A stretch of 64,000 nt of DNA, from assembly GCA_964548275.1 (NCBI GenBank), contig CAZJQI010000001.1:1-64000 (forward strand), read 5' to 3'. A program made the position numbers and the translations under genes. This document shows, one piece after another, positions 44,257-52,639 of this stretch. How positions within the stretch are numbered: position 1 is the stretch's first letter; each line of letters opens with the position of its first letter. This stretch comes from JAUVUV01 sp964548275. GTDB taxonomy: Bacteria; Gemmatimonadota; Glassbacteria; GWA2-58-10. The notes beneath the pieces are model-generated. The model was not told the DNA's origin, did no database searches, and saw only the letters and a program-made list of their open reading frames with translations.

Positions 44257-44365
44257 AGAAGGCGAGGAAAGCCAGCCAACAGAGGCTCCTTTCGTTAGGT
44301 TGTAAAATCTTTGAAAAAAAACAACGATTCATTTATGAGTCAAACCGAAGATTATGGAGATCAAT

Positions 44366-46138
44366 ATGGTTAACTGGAACAACGAGGTTCTCCGGCAGCC
44401 GGAAAAATTGAAACTCGGCACTAAATCAATCGTTCTGGTGGCCAACGGCGACCGCCGCAGAACCGCCAATACGGCCTGCCAGAATGCCCAGCTCGAATGC
44501 GAAAGGCAACTTCGCAAGGCTTTCAAGCGCCTGGGCTACGAAATCGTAAGGGCGCATCCCAAGGTTGATCCGGCCCTGGGTCACGGTTTTATCGAAACCC
44601 AGGCCCAGGGACGCGAAATTTTCTCCCGAATTCCCAAAGATGCCCCGCTTCTGGTAGCCGAGGCGGTGTGGCAGTACAGCAACCACGTTGTCTACAATCT
44701 TTGGGAGCACAGGGGACCGATCCTGGTAGCGTCGAATTTCGACGGCACCTGGCCCGGGCTGGTGGGTGCCCTGGGACTTGAGGCCTGCCTGACCAGACAC
44801 AAATTTTCCCCCGAACAGGCCGGGCATTCGATTGCCTGGAGCAGTGAAGAGTTCACCGATCAGGTGTCCGCAAAAAAACTGCAAGAGTGGGTCAAAACCG
44901 GCAGAATCACGCACGACCTCACGCATGTCAAAGCTTTCAAGCCCGGTGAACACAAGCAGTACGCGGCTTCTATCGGGTTCGGGGAAAAGGCTGCGGAGGA
45001 TTTCCTCACCCAGCCCCGGATTATCGGACTCTACGACCCGCTATGCATGGGAATGATCAACGCCGCATTCGACGAGCGTGACATGGTGGGCCTGGGAATC
45101 CAGTTGCGCAGGCTTAACCAGAGCGATCTCTATGCCCGGATGAGAGAAATCCCGCGCGCCGAAGCCCTGGGCTACATGAAATGGCTCCTTGACAGGGGAT
45201 TCAGGCTCGAGATCGGTGCCAACCCGTTCACTGATATCACCGAAAGCGCGGTGGTGCAGTCAGGGCAGATGTACGGGGCGATAGTGAAACACGCTGCCGA
45301 GGAGGGGCTCGACGGGGTGGGGATCGCCTACCAGTTGGGCCTGGCCCGGCTTTGCGCAGCCTCGGACGTGGTGGAGGCAATGCTCAACAGCACAGAAAGA
45401 CCGCCGGTGGAGTACAGGGGAGCCGAGGTGATGCCGGGTGAGCCGATCATGTGCGCCAACGAGGCCGACATGGGCTGCGCAGTGGACCAGACCCTGAGCA
45501 AGATTATCTACCGCGGCAGCCGCCTGCCTGCCAGGCTCTGGGAAACCACCCAGCATGACGTTCGCTGGGGCGATACTTTCAAGGGCATTGGCTGGTTCGG
45601 CGGCAAAAAGGTCGAGATAGAGGCATTTATCTGGGCTTTTGAGCTCTCTGGAAACACTCCTGCCGGGCACATGGAACAGGGCTGGGCGGACATGGAGGCC
45701 GTGCGCCAGCCGTATGAGTTTTTCGTGGAGAACGGTATCGCCACCAGGGGTCTCGCCCGCCCCGGCGAGCTGATCTGGAGCCGGGTGTACCTGGACGGAG
45801 AAAAATTCTGCCTGGATATCGGCCGTGGCGCGGCTGTGAAACTGCCGGAGGAGGAAAGTGCGCGAAGGTGGGAAGCCACGACCAGGGAGTGGCCGCTGAT
45901 GCACGCCCTGCTCTACGGTGTATCGCGTGACGCCCTGATGGCCAAGCACAAGTCGAACCATATCACGGTGAGCTATGCCCCTGATGCCAGAGCAGCCAAT
46001 GAGATAGCCCTTGCCAAGGCCGCCATGGCCAATGCCCTGGGGTTCAGGGTCAATCTCTGCGGGAACATCCAAATCGAAGAAAGCCTGGAGTATAAAGCTG
46101 CTCATGGCTTGCCTGTGGAGGGGCCGGGAGTGATTTGA
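44366..46138 (+). CDS. L-fucose/D-arabinose isomerase-like protein
   Basis: 590 residues, the length of FucI (591). These Mn-dependent isomerases interconvert L-fucose/L-fuculose or D-arabinose/D-ribulose. The three-domain layout is visible: N-terminal domain with GTKSIVLVANGDRRRTANT, middle domain with GLYDPLCMGMINAAFDERDM, and the metal-site region MCANEADMGCAVDQTLSKI with acidic residues in the family's cEaDmxG pattern. The C-terminal part has WEATTREWPLMHALLYGVSRD and KSNHITVSYA. The ATG at 44366 follows TGGAGATCAAT. Given the GH172-type enzyme just upstream, a D-arabinose-type substrate is plausible. Confidence 0.82.
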   Translation: MVNWNNEVLRQPEKLKLGTKSIVLVANGDRRRTANTACQNAQLECERQLRKAFKRLGYEIVRAHPKVDPALGHGFIETQAQGREIFSRIPKDAPLLVAEAVWQYSNHVVYNLWEHRGPILVASNFDGTWPGLVGALGLEACLTRHKFSPEQAGHSIAWSSEEFTDQVSAKKLQEWVKTGRITHDLTHVKAFKPGEHKQYAASIGFGEKAAEDFLTQPRIIGLYDPLCMGMINAAFDERDMVGLGIQLRRLNQSDLYARMREIPRAEALGYMKWLLDRGFRLEIGANPFTDITESAVVQSGQMYGAIVKHAAEEGLDGVGIAYQLGLARLCAASDVVEAMLNSTERPPVEYRGAEVMPGEPIMCANEADMGCAVDQTLSKIIYRGSRLPARLWETTQHDVRWGDTFKGIGWFGGKKVEIEAFIWAFELSGNTPAGHMEQGWADMEAVRQPYEFFVENGIATRGLARPGELIWSRVYLDGEKFCLDIGRGAAVKLPEEESARRWEATTREWPLMHALLYGVSRDALMAKHKSNHITVSYAPDARAANEIALAKAAMANALGFRVNLCGNIQIEESLEYKAAHGLPVEGPGVI

Positions 46139-46153
46139 GCAGCCTGTCTAAAA

Positions 46154-46181
46154 CGTAGGGGCGACCGGCCGGTCGCCCCTG
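46154..46181. repeat. Short GTAGGGGCGACC palindrome
   Basis: GTAGGGGCGACCGG followed by CCGGTCGCCCCT: a perfect palindrome of the family also seen at 36263. It marks the boundary where the GC-rich glycan genes give way to an AT-rich island. Confidence 0.7.
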
Positions 46182-46431
46182 ATATTTTTTTTCTTAAACT
46201 TCAACTCATATAAAAACTAAAATTTATTGCTTATATTCAATTGACATAAAAGATTAACAAAGTATATTTAAATGAATAAGGCTCCAATCCGGTAAGTAAA
46301 AACTACTTTTTACTGCCGAAAATATTTAGTAAAAATCCCCCCCCAACCAGTTAAGCCCTTAAATTGTGGCATCTAGCCCAAGGGTAAATGGTAAATAATA
46401 ACCATTTAGCTCTCTCAACTGATCCATACCC

Positions 46432-46890
46432 ATGAATAAAAATACTTTTAAAAAAATAGCGGCCTGCACATTGATTTGGGTAATGTTTGTAAATGCATGT
46501 CCGCTAAATGCGAGTCACGAGCTGTCTGAGGAAAATAATATCAAGACCGCTCCAGGTATCACCAAAGACTCTACATTCAAATATCCCACTCAACAAATTG
46601 CCTGTACGGATTCTGCTTTGATCACCTGGATGAAAATATGCGAGGATGAAAAATTTGAGATTCGATTCAAGGATGGGAGCAAATATAAAGGGAAGATACT
46701 TTTTGAAAACGATCAATGCTTTCTAATAAAAAAATCTTCTAAAAAAGGACTGAAAGAAGAATTGGAAAAAATTTCATTGGAAAATGTAAATTCTATTAAG
46801 GTATCGAGAGATCGTTCGAAACTTTATTTAATATATGCTATTACATTCGGATCTATAGTATTTTTCCTGTCTGGTGTTGCGGCCCAATAA
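46432..46890 (+). CDS. Small exported protein A1 (beta-barrel-like core, C-terminal membrane helix)
   Basis: 152 residues. An N-terminal hydrophobic export signal (FKKIAACTLIWVMFVNACPLNA, with a possible lipobox VNAC at 20-23) leads to a linker, then DSALITWMKI (60-69) and a compact strand-rich core (74-125: KFEIRFKDGSKYKGKILFEN, FLIKK, NVNSIKV). Last comes a membrane helix (131-149). The core's G-xx-YxGKI-xxxx-D-xxxL pattern resembles Sm/SH3-like small barrels, an inference. A2 (47408) is its paralogue. The composition is much more AT-rich than the flanks. No family is recognised. Confidence 0.65.
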   Translation: MNKNTFKKIAACTLIWVMFVNACPLNASHELSEENNIKTAPGITKDSTFKYPTQQIACTDSALITWMKICEDEKFEIRFKDGSKYKGKILFENDQCFLIKKSSKKGLKEELEKISLENVNSIKVSRDRSKLYLIYAITFGSIVFFLSGVAAQ

Positions 46891-46914
46891 ACTAAAAATG
46901 GATAATAAAATAAG

Positions 46915-47295
46915 ATGAAAACAGCCCTGATAACTTTGGTATTGGTATTCACGCAACAGAGTTTTTTACAAGCTGACAATATCAACAATCAAAGTATACA
47001 AAATATTTCTCAGGATCGATCAACAACAAAATATTTGTATCTGTTTTCAGAATATATTGGGAAAAATGTTGAGGTAATAACTGTAGATAATTTTAAAACG
47101 AAAGGCAAACTGCTGGAAGTCGGCGTAGACTACATTATAATCGAAAAAGGAAATAAAATTCTAAGATTTGAAAGATACAACATAAGAAAGCTGAGCTTAA
47201 GCAAGTTTAATATTAATGAGTTAAAGCATTTTTGTATATTGGGAAGTATTGCATTTGTTGCAATCCGTTTGGTTGGTGGATATTTAAGTGACTGA
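46915..47295 (+). CDS. Small exported protein B1 (beta-barrel-like core, C-terminal membrane helix)
   Basis: 126 residues: Sec-type signal (residues 1-20, ending FLQA), a short linker, a core with YIGKNVEVITVDNFKTKGKL followed by LEVGVDYIIIEK (about 47-93), and a membrane helix at 104-120. The core has the same small-barrel character as protein A1 but is a separate family; B2 (47948) is its paralogue, sharing Y..F...IGK.V.....D..K.KG.LL.V..D..II. It starts 24 bases after A1, so they are co-transcribed. Function unknown. Confidence 0.65.
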   Translation: MKTALITLVLVFTQQSFLQADNINNQSIQNISQDRSTTKYLYLFSEYIGKNVEVITVDNFKTKGKLLEVGVDYIIIEKGNKILRFERYNIRKLSLSKFNINELKHFCILGSIAFVAIRLVGGYLSD

Positions 47296-47407
47296 TTTTA
47301 TGCTGTCCTTTCCTTTATAAAAGCCTCTAGTGCGCTTGATTTGGAATTGATTTACATTTTTAGATATAGCCAAAGATAAAAAAACAACAATTTAGTACTC
47401 CGCACCC

Positions 47408-47863
47408 ATGAATAGAAGAAGCACTCCCAAAAAAATAGTAGCTTGCACATTGATTTTGGGCATTCTTGCTAACATTTGTCCTTTGAATGCAAAGCAGGTT
47501 TTACCCACACAAGCTGATACCATTAAAAATTCTCCGAGCATAGCAAATTCTGCTTTAGATGCTATCCCCGATGATGGAGCAACTGTAGATTCTTCTTTAA
47601 ATAAACCGTTATCCGTGAGCCGGTACGAGTATGTGGATTCGGCATTAATCAAGCTTTTAAAAATTTCCAAAAATGAAAGATTCAGTATAACAATGGTTAA
47701 TGGCGACACCTATATCGGTAAAATAAAATTGAGAGATAACGGAATTGAGATCACAAGAAAAAAATATGACAAAAAAATAAAATTTGAGAAAAAGGTTATT
47801 CCTTATTCAGAGATAAAACACATCAAACTGGTTCCTAAACACTCTCAAAAAAAATCTTTCTGA
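47408..47863 (+). CDS. Small exported protein A2, with -1 frame membrane tail behind an A8 run
   Basis: 151 residues as read directly; paralogue of A1 (shared PKKIVACTL...CPLNA signal, YVDSALIKLLKISKNERFSI, GDTYIGKIKL). A1 ends in a membrane helix, whereas this frame stops right after an A8 run (47847-47854) as HSQKKSF. Reading -1 at the A AAA AAA slippery stretch continues KKIFLIYLIILPVGIAALAL and ends at 47925, a good match in kind and position to A1's LIYAITFGSIVFFLSGVAA. So this gene is either frameshifted by a homopolymer error or mutation, phase-variable, or decoded by programmed -1 frameshifting into a soluble and a membrane-anchored form. Confidence 0.65.
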   Translation: MNRRSTPKKIVACTLILGILANICPLNAKQVLPTQADTIKNSPSIANSALDAIPDDGATVDSSLNKPLSVSRYEYVDSALIKLLKISKNERFSITMVNGDTYIGKIKLRDNGIEITRKKYDKKIKFEKKVIPYSEIKHIKLVPKHSQKKSF

Positions 47864-47947
47864 TTTACTTGATAATTCTGCCGGTCGGTATAGCTGCTCT
47901 GGCGTTGGGCGGTGCTGCTAACTAACTATTTTTCAGGTAGATATTGA

Positions 47948-48349
47948 ATGAAAAGGGTTATAAATATTTATTTGATGATAACTCTAAGCATATGGTTGTC
48001 TATGCGGGAGAAACAAATCCTTGCAAAGCCTGCTGAATGCCCGGGATCTGAAAATAAGGTGAGTTACAGCTTTTATTTCGAGGCATTGATCGGGAAAAAG
48101 GTAAATATATACACACATGATGAAAATAAATATAAGGGTAGGCTTTTGGCTGTGGTTGGTGACAGCCTGATAATTTCAAATATGAAAACCGAAAGCATTT
48201 CAATAATAATAAATGAAATCGCAGCTTTCAGGAGCGAACCTATATCGGAAGATACGAAAATTGCAAAGCACATTGCTATAGCAACTTGTATTACTTGGGT
48301 AATGGCCGTTTATATTTTGCCTGGGTTAGTTGGGTTTACCGGAGGATAA
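47948..48349 (+). CDS. Small exported protein B2 (beta-barrel-like core, C-terminal membrane helix)
   Basis: 133 residues: hydrophobic N-terminal segment (about 5-18), linker, core with ALIGKKVNIYTHDENKYKGR followed by LLAVVGDSLIISN (46-95), then a membrane helix (about 106-130, IAIATCITWVMAVYILPGLVGF). Paralogue of B1 in length, order of parts and motif spacing. It follows A2 by 22 bases after the end of A2's -1 frame, mirroring the A1-B1 spacing of 24. A bidirectional terminator follows. Confidence 0.65.
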   Translation: MKRVINIYLMITLSIWLSMREKQILAKPAECPGSENKVSYSFYFEALIGKKVNIYTHDENKYKGRLLAVVGDSLIISNMKTESISIIINEIAAFRSEPISEDTKIAKHIAIATCITWVMAVYILPGLVGFTGG

Positions 48350-48364
48350 TTTTTAATAAAAAAG

Positions 48365-48405
48365 AGGCTCATGCCGTCGATTCCGCCAAGAATGTTCCGG
48401 CATGA
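48365..48405. terminator. Bidirectional terminator after B2 and after the DUF4091 gene
   Basis: AGGCTCATGCCG (48365-48376) and its exact complement (48388-48399) are followed by TTCTTTTT on the plus strand and preceded by an A-rich tract, between convergent genes. Confidence 0.85.
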
Positions 48406-48429
48406 GCCTTTCTTTTTGTTAATATCAGG

Positions 48430-50349
48430 CTATTTCGCTGCTTTCCCGATCATCTCCCCCAGCTCGATCCGCGCCGCATCCCAGGCTTGCGGGTCGTGGC
48501 TCCAGACATCCAGGTTGCCGACACTCTGTTTCCCGAACGGCTTGTTGATTATCTTATCCACAACAGCATCCGCTCTTTTTTCATTCCCGTCCAGCTCAGC
48601 GAGAATCCGCATGAACTCATATTCCTCCACGCCGTCGCGCATGTTTTTCAGGCGGATTGTCGGGCAGGGCCGGTTCACCCCAGGCACGATCCCCGGAGGG
48701 TAAACCTCCAGCGCGTTGCCGTTGAAACTGCGGTAGCGCAGGGGTTTTCCCTCCTCGCTGACCGCGTGTTTCCAGGTCTCCGGACTGTACCAGGCCGCGT
48801 TCCACTGGCTGCCGATTCCCCAGCTGACCCAGGTGAGAGTGCGGTATTTCCAGCAGGCCCAGCTTATCGCCCGTTCGTTGGTCAGCTCCAGGTCGATAAA
48901 AGTTGAGCTGCCCACCCCGCTGTTGCCCCGGCGCTCATACAGCACAGGCCCGTATACCCAGTCTATGACTCCCAGCTTGCGGTAGTCCTCCACTGTTTCC
49001 ATGTTGTATCCCACTGAATGGCAGCACCAGTAATCTATAGCCTCGTGGATAGTTTCCATGGCCTCCTGGCTGTAGCCGCCGTCCACCCGGTGGCCGGCCT
49101 CCGGGAAATGCTCCTTGAACATTTTGCCGTAGTAGACCATCCGGTCCCAGGCCTCGGGAAAATAAGACTCGTCCAGGCCGCCCAGGAAAACCACCAGACG
49201 GGTTTTCTCCGGATCGACCATGGAGAGCACATGCTCCCGCACCTTGTGAATCGTTTCCAGGTAGATTGCCCGGTTGGCAGGCGTGCGCTCCTCGTCTTTC
49301 GTGCCCACAGGGGGCCAGCCGGGCCGTGAACTGCCATGACGGTCGCCCGGGCAGTTGAACGGCAGGAGATACCACTCGAGCGGCTCGCCGTAGCCGGGGC
49401 CGCTGTAGCCGTATTTTAGAGTGAAAGCCTCGCCGGTGAGGTATTTTTTCACCCGTTTGTCATAGTCTGTCCAGTCGATACTGACTTTGCCATCTCTGGA
49501 AATGTTGAGTTGGGGCCGGTAGGTCTGGTCCACAGCGACAATCCGGTTCTTTTTTAGCAGTTGGTAGACTGCCAGTTCGAGATCCTCGTCCAGCCTGCGC
49601 ATGAAACCGCCCTGCTGAAGGTTCCCGGCGAGGGTGTTGGCATTAGGCAGGGCGAAATCCCAGATTTTCAGGGTAACCGGGATTTTTTTCGTGCGCCTGT
49701 CGATCGTAACCCTGATTTCGCTGCGATAAATGCCGGGCGCGGCTTTTGTGCGTTCGAAAGGCACGAACTGATCGACCCAGATAACGCAATAGCGCTGGTT
49801 GTCGATCCTGTTGCGGAAATCTGGCAGGCTAAGCGGGTAGATCAGCCTTCTCTGCTTTTCCGGCCCTGTCTGGAGGCATGCCAGCGGGATCAGAGCATCC
49901 GGGTACCAGCCCGGGCCGTAGGAAGCGATCTCGTAGCCGGACGATTTTGTTGTCACTTTCACCGACCATTCGAGAAAAAGCTCGGGCTCGGCTTGAAAAG
50001 TGCCTCCATCACTTGCGAACGGTGTCATCTCCACATGAATATCTTTCAGTGTGTCCTCTGTGGTGCGTCTGATCACGAGCTGGAAAGAAACATATTCGCC
50101 CCGTGCTGCGTACAGCCGGATTTGTTTGCCATCATAGACCCAGTTCTTTTCCAGCAGGTCGCCCAGCGGTTTCATATCGTAAATATCCGGCCGGTCCTCG
50201 ACTATTTTTCCGCTCACCGGGTCCAGGCGTACAGAACCGGGCAGCGCGCTGATAAACCAGCCGCCATCACCCAGTTTTGCGCAGTAAGCTGCAATGCAGA
50301 TAAAAAGAGAAATAAGAGCAATCAGGCTGAACCCTGCTTTTCTGGACAT
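48430..50349 (-). CDS. Exported DUF4091 glycoside-hydrolase-like protein
   Basis: 639 residues with a signal peptide (to about AAYCA). A beta-sandwich-like N-terminal half (QIRLYAARGEYVSFQLVIRR, the usual opening of these proteins) precedes a TIM-barrel-like centre (LVVFLGGLDESYFPEAWDRM, DYWCCHSVGYNMETVEDYRK). The C-terminal DUF4091 domain ends with GNALEVYPPG and TIRLKNMRDGVEEYEFMRIL. Such proteins are presumed glycosidases of the GH-A type, but no activity is established. It is the last gene of the minus-strand unit with an ABC importer and a six-hairpin glycosidase-like protein, separated from the latter by a repeat element. Confidence 0.8.
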   Translation of the reverse strand: MSRKAGFSLIALISLFICIAAYCAKLGDGGWFISALPGSVRLDPVSGKIVEDRPDIYDMKPLGDLLEKNWVYDGKQIRLYAARGEYVSFQLVIRRTTEDTLKDIHVEMTPFASDGGTFQAEPELFLEWSVKVTTKSSGYEIASYGPGWYPDALIPLACLQTGPEKQRRLIYPLSLPDFRNRIDNQRYCVIWVDQFVPFERTKAAPGIYRSEIRVTIDRRTKKIPVTLKIWDFALPNANTLAGNLQQGGFMRRLDEDLELAVYQLLKKNRIVAVDQTYRPQLNISRDGKVSIDWTDYDKRVKKYLTGEAFTLKYGYSGPGYGEPLEWYLLPFNCPGDRHGSSRPGWPPVGTKDEERTPANRAIYLETIHKVREHVLSMVDPEKTRLVVFLGGLDESYFPEAWDRMVYYGKMFKEHFPEAGHRVDGGYSQEAMETIHEAIDYWCCHSVGYNMETVEDYRKLGVIDWVYGPVLYERRGNSGVGSSTFIDLELTNERAISWACWKYRTLTWVSWGIGSQWNAAWYSPETWKHAVSEEGKPLRYRSFNGNALEVYPPGIVPGVNRPCPTIRLKNMRDGVEEYEFMRILAELDGNEKRADAVVDKIINKPFGKQSVGNLDVWSHDPQAWDAARIELGEMIGKAAK

Positions 50350-50787
50350 TTTCTCTCCATCAAACTGAGTTAATTTGATAATTACAATTAGTACAATCCG
50401 GTTAATTTAAGAAGGATAATTTTCCGGTAAGTCTAAATCATTCGCCACAAATTCTTACACACCCCTGTGTCCCCTCTTGTTAGAGGGGATTTTAACAGCA
50501 CAGCCCCACCACCCGGATTTGCACAAAACAGAAGCGTGGGGAGGGGGGAAAAGTCCCCTCTTGAGAGGAGTGCCTGCTTCAGCAGGCGGGGTGTGTCCTG
50601 AATTATTTCTTCTAAAGTAGTTCCTACACCGGTTGTCAATTTATCCTTTCAGCCTGTATCACCCGCGGTAAGAAATATTTTTTTCCTATCCTGAAAAAAG
50701 CTCTACGATGCAACTCATATAATTTCAAATTTTTCTAATATCGTCAGTGGATTTTACCTGACACTATTGAACTACGCCTAACCTGAC
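50350..50787. other. Spacer carrying a MITE-like element
   Basis: Apart from the element at 50457-50596 nothing is recognised. The insertion separates the DUF4091 gene from the upstream minus-strand genes. Confidence 0.5.
50457..50596. mobile_element. 140-bp MITE-like element with ACACACCCC/GGGGTGTGT ends (copy 2)
   Basis: Same terminal inverted repeats and internal CCCCTCTTGNTAGAGGGGA and GCCTGCNNCAGCAGGCGGGG stretches as 1902-2007, with about 34 extra bases in the middle. No gene inside. Confidence 0.75.
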
Positions 50788-52560
50788 CTACCAGTCTATC
50801 TCATTCAGCGCGCGGTCTATTTCGGGGCGGAAAACCGGGTCCGGCTCGGTTTTCATCGGGGCTTCCGGGGCGCGAAAATGCTCCCGTTGGAAAAGAGGGG
50901 CGATCCTGCCCGGCGGGTCGATACTGAGCACGGTATTGCCTTTCCACTCCACCGTGTATTGGACACTGTTCAGAACCTCTTTGCTGAACCGGTGCCTGAG
51001 CGGGAATTCCACAGCGGCCACCTGCCGGGCTTTCAGCCCGGGAAAGCGGACATAAGCGCCGTCCCATTTCACTCCCACTTTTTTGCCGTCCACCTTGCAG
51101 CGAACCTCACTTTTATCAACATGCCCGGGCACCCGGACAAAGAGCGGGCTGTCTGTATACATGGCAACCTCCACCCTGCCGCTGAAAGGGATGTAACTGT
51201 CGATACGGCACCAGGGGCTTTGCTTGTTCAGCAAGAGATTGACCCGGATGCCTGAATCATCGCGGGTGATTATTCGGTGCCAGACCAGGAACAAGCCCCA
51301 GGCCCCGTGCGGGCCGCAGCAGTTCTGGATGGCGTTCTTTACCCGGGCTTTTTCGTCCACCAGATCATTCGGTGCTCCCCAGCCCACAAAACAGCCCCTG
51401 ACTCTCTGCGGAACGTCCCTGAATGAGGAGGCAATGTTGTCCTCGCGCTGGACACTGGAGCGCATCCAGCCCGTATCCAGGATCTGGGCCTCTGTGAAAT
51501 AGTTCCGGACGTAGCGGTCAATCAGGTCCCAGTATTTCGGGTAACCGGATTGGGCCAGCAGCAGTACTGACTGAATCATGTCAACCACGGCGCAGGATTC
51601 GCACGAGTTGGAATCTTGGGGTCTCATCCCCTGGCGGCTTTCCATTTCCATGACCCAGCCGAAATCGCTGGCCAGCTTGTCTGAGGCGTATTTTACCATC
51701 CGGTTGGCCCATTCGAGATGTTCCCTGTTCCCGGTAACTTGGGCGGCCCGGATCACACCGGCCACAGCGAACATGGCCCCGTGCACGTTGGAAATCCCCA
51801 GCACTGCGTTGCCCCTGATCGAGGTATGCTGGTAATCCACAACGAAATTGGCCAGGCCTTTGGCCATTTCGAGCGCGCGCCTGCTGCCTGTAACCTGGTA
51901 ATATTTGATAAGCGGAGTAATCCAGCCGCTGGAGTGCTGGCCCACTCGCGGCTCGTGGTCCTGGTTGACCACGTGGCCGGCCAGGATATCTTCCCTTTCG
52001 AAATAAACATACTTGCCTTTGGTGATCGCCAGCTCCTGAAGGCCGTCAAGCATGCCTTCGAGCTTTTCCCTGACCGCAGGCTCCTGGTAAACCATATACA
52101 GGCTCAAGAGTCCCATGAAATCACTCCGGTTGTCCCAGAGATTCATCTCCGGCCTGCCCCGGCTGCGGGCGAACGGGCTGTAATCCGGACGCCAGCAAAG
52201 ACCGTTGCCGCCTGTCATGGTGCGGTAAATCAACTTTTCGAAAGCTCTTTCCGCTTTCATTCCTTGCAGGCTTCCGGTGATCTGCCTGGCGGCAATCAGG
52301 CCGTAAAGGTTGCGGCCCGGGTTCTCGCAGTAATCCCAGTGGTTGTGTCTCAGCTCAGCAGGGTTGTCTTCGAAAAAGGTCCAGAAATAAGGGAGCATCC
52401 CCTGGTCCGGGTCGGGCGTGCGGGTGAGGAAATTGATCGAACCTGCCGCGTGCCGGCGAAGATCCAGTGTGTTCGGCACCTGGCGGGTCCGGCCCTGATC
52501 CGGATAGGCTGTTGAGACTGCTGCAAACAGGATCGCCAAAATCGTCAGCCGCAATTTCAT
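50788..52560 (-). CDS. Exported six-hairpin glycosidase-like protein (GH127-type, tentative)
   Basis: 590 residues from the ATG after AAAGGGAGGGAACAAG, with a signal peptide ending near STAYP. The body alternates helices in the manner of an (alpha/alpha)6 barrel (DLRRHAAGSINFLTR, ENPGRNLYGLIAARQITGS, AVVDMIQSVLLLAQSGYPKY, NAIQNCCGPHGAWGLFLVWHR). The C-terminal 130 residues form a beta domain (SPLFVRVPGHVDKSEVRCKV, YVRFPGL). Layout and C-terminus resemble beta-L-arabinofuranosidases of GH127/DUF1680, but I cannot confirm the metal-binding Cys/Glu set, so the family is tentative. It follows the ABC importer genes on the same strand. Confidence 0.65.
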   Translation of the reverse strand: MKLRLTILAILFAAVSTAYPDQGRTRQVPNTLDLRRHAAGSINFLTRTPDPDQGMLPYFWTFFEDNPAELRHNHWDYCENPGRNLYGLIAARQITGSLQGMKAERAFEKLIYRTMTGGNGLCWRPDYSPFARSRGRPEMNLWDNRSDFMGLLSLYMVYQEPAVREKLEGMLDGLQELAITKGKYVYFEREDILAGHVVNQDHEPRVGQHSSGWITPLIKYYQVTGSRRALEMAKGLANFVVDYQHTSIRGNAVLGISNVHGAMFAVAGVIRAAQVTGNREHLEWANRMVKYASDKLASDFGWVMEMESRQGMRPQDSNSCESCAVVDMIQSVLLLAQSGYPKYWDLIDRYVRNYFTEAQILDTGWMRSSVQREDNIASSFRDVPQRVRGCFVGWGAPNDLVDEKARVKNAIQNCCGPHGAWGLFLVWHRIITRDDSGIRVNLLLNKQSPWCRIDSYIPFSGRVEVAMYTDSPLFVRVPGHVDKSEVRCKVDGKKVGVKWDGAYVRFPGLKARQVAAVEFPLRHRFSKEVLNSVQYTVEWKGNTVLSIDPPGRIAPLFQREHFRAPEAPMKTEPDPVFRPEIDRALNEIDW

Positions 52561-52639
52561 CTTGTTCCCTCCCTTTAACCGGGACAATCCATCGGTTAGA
52601 GCTTTGAGTAGACGTAAAAGCAGGTTTGATTGATAATTT

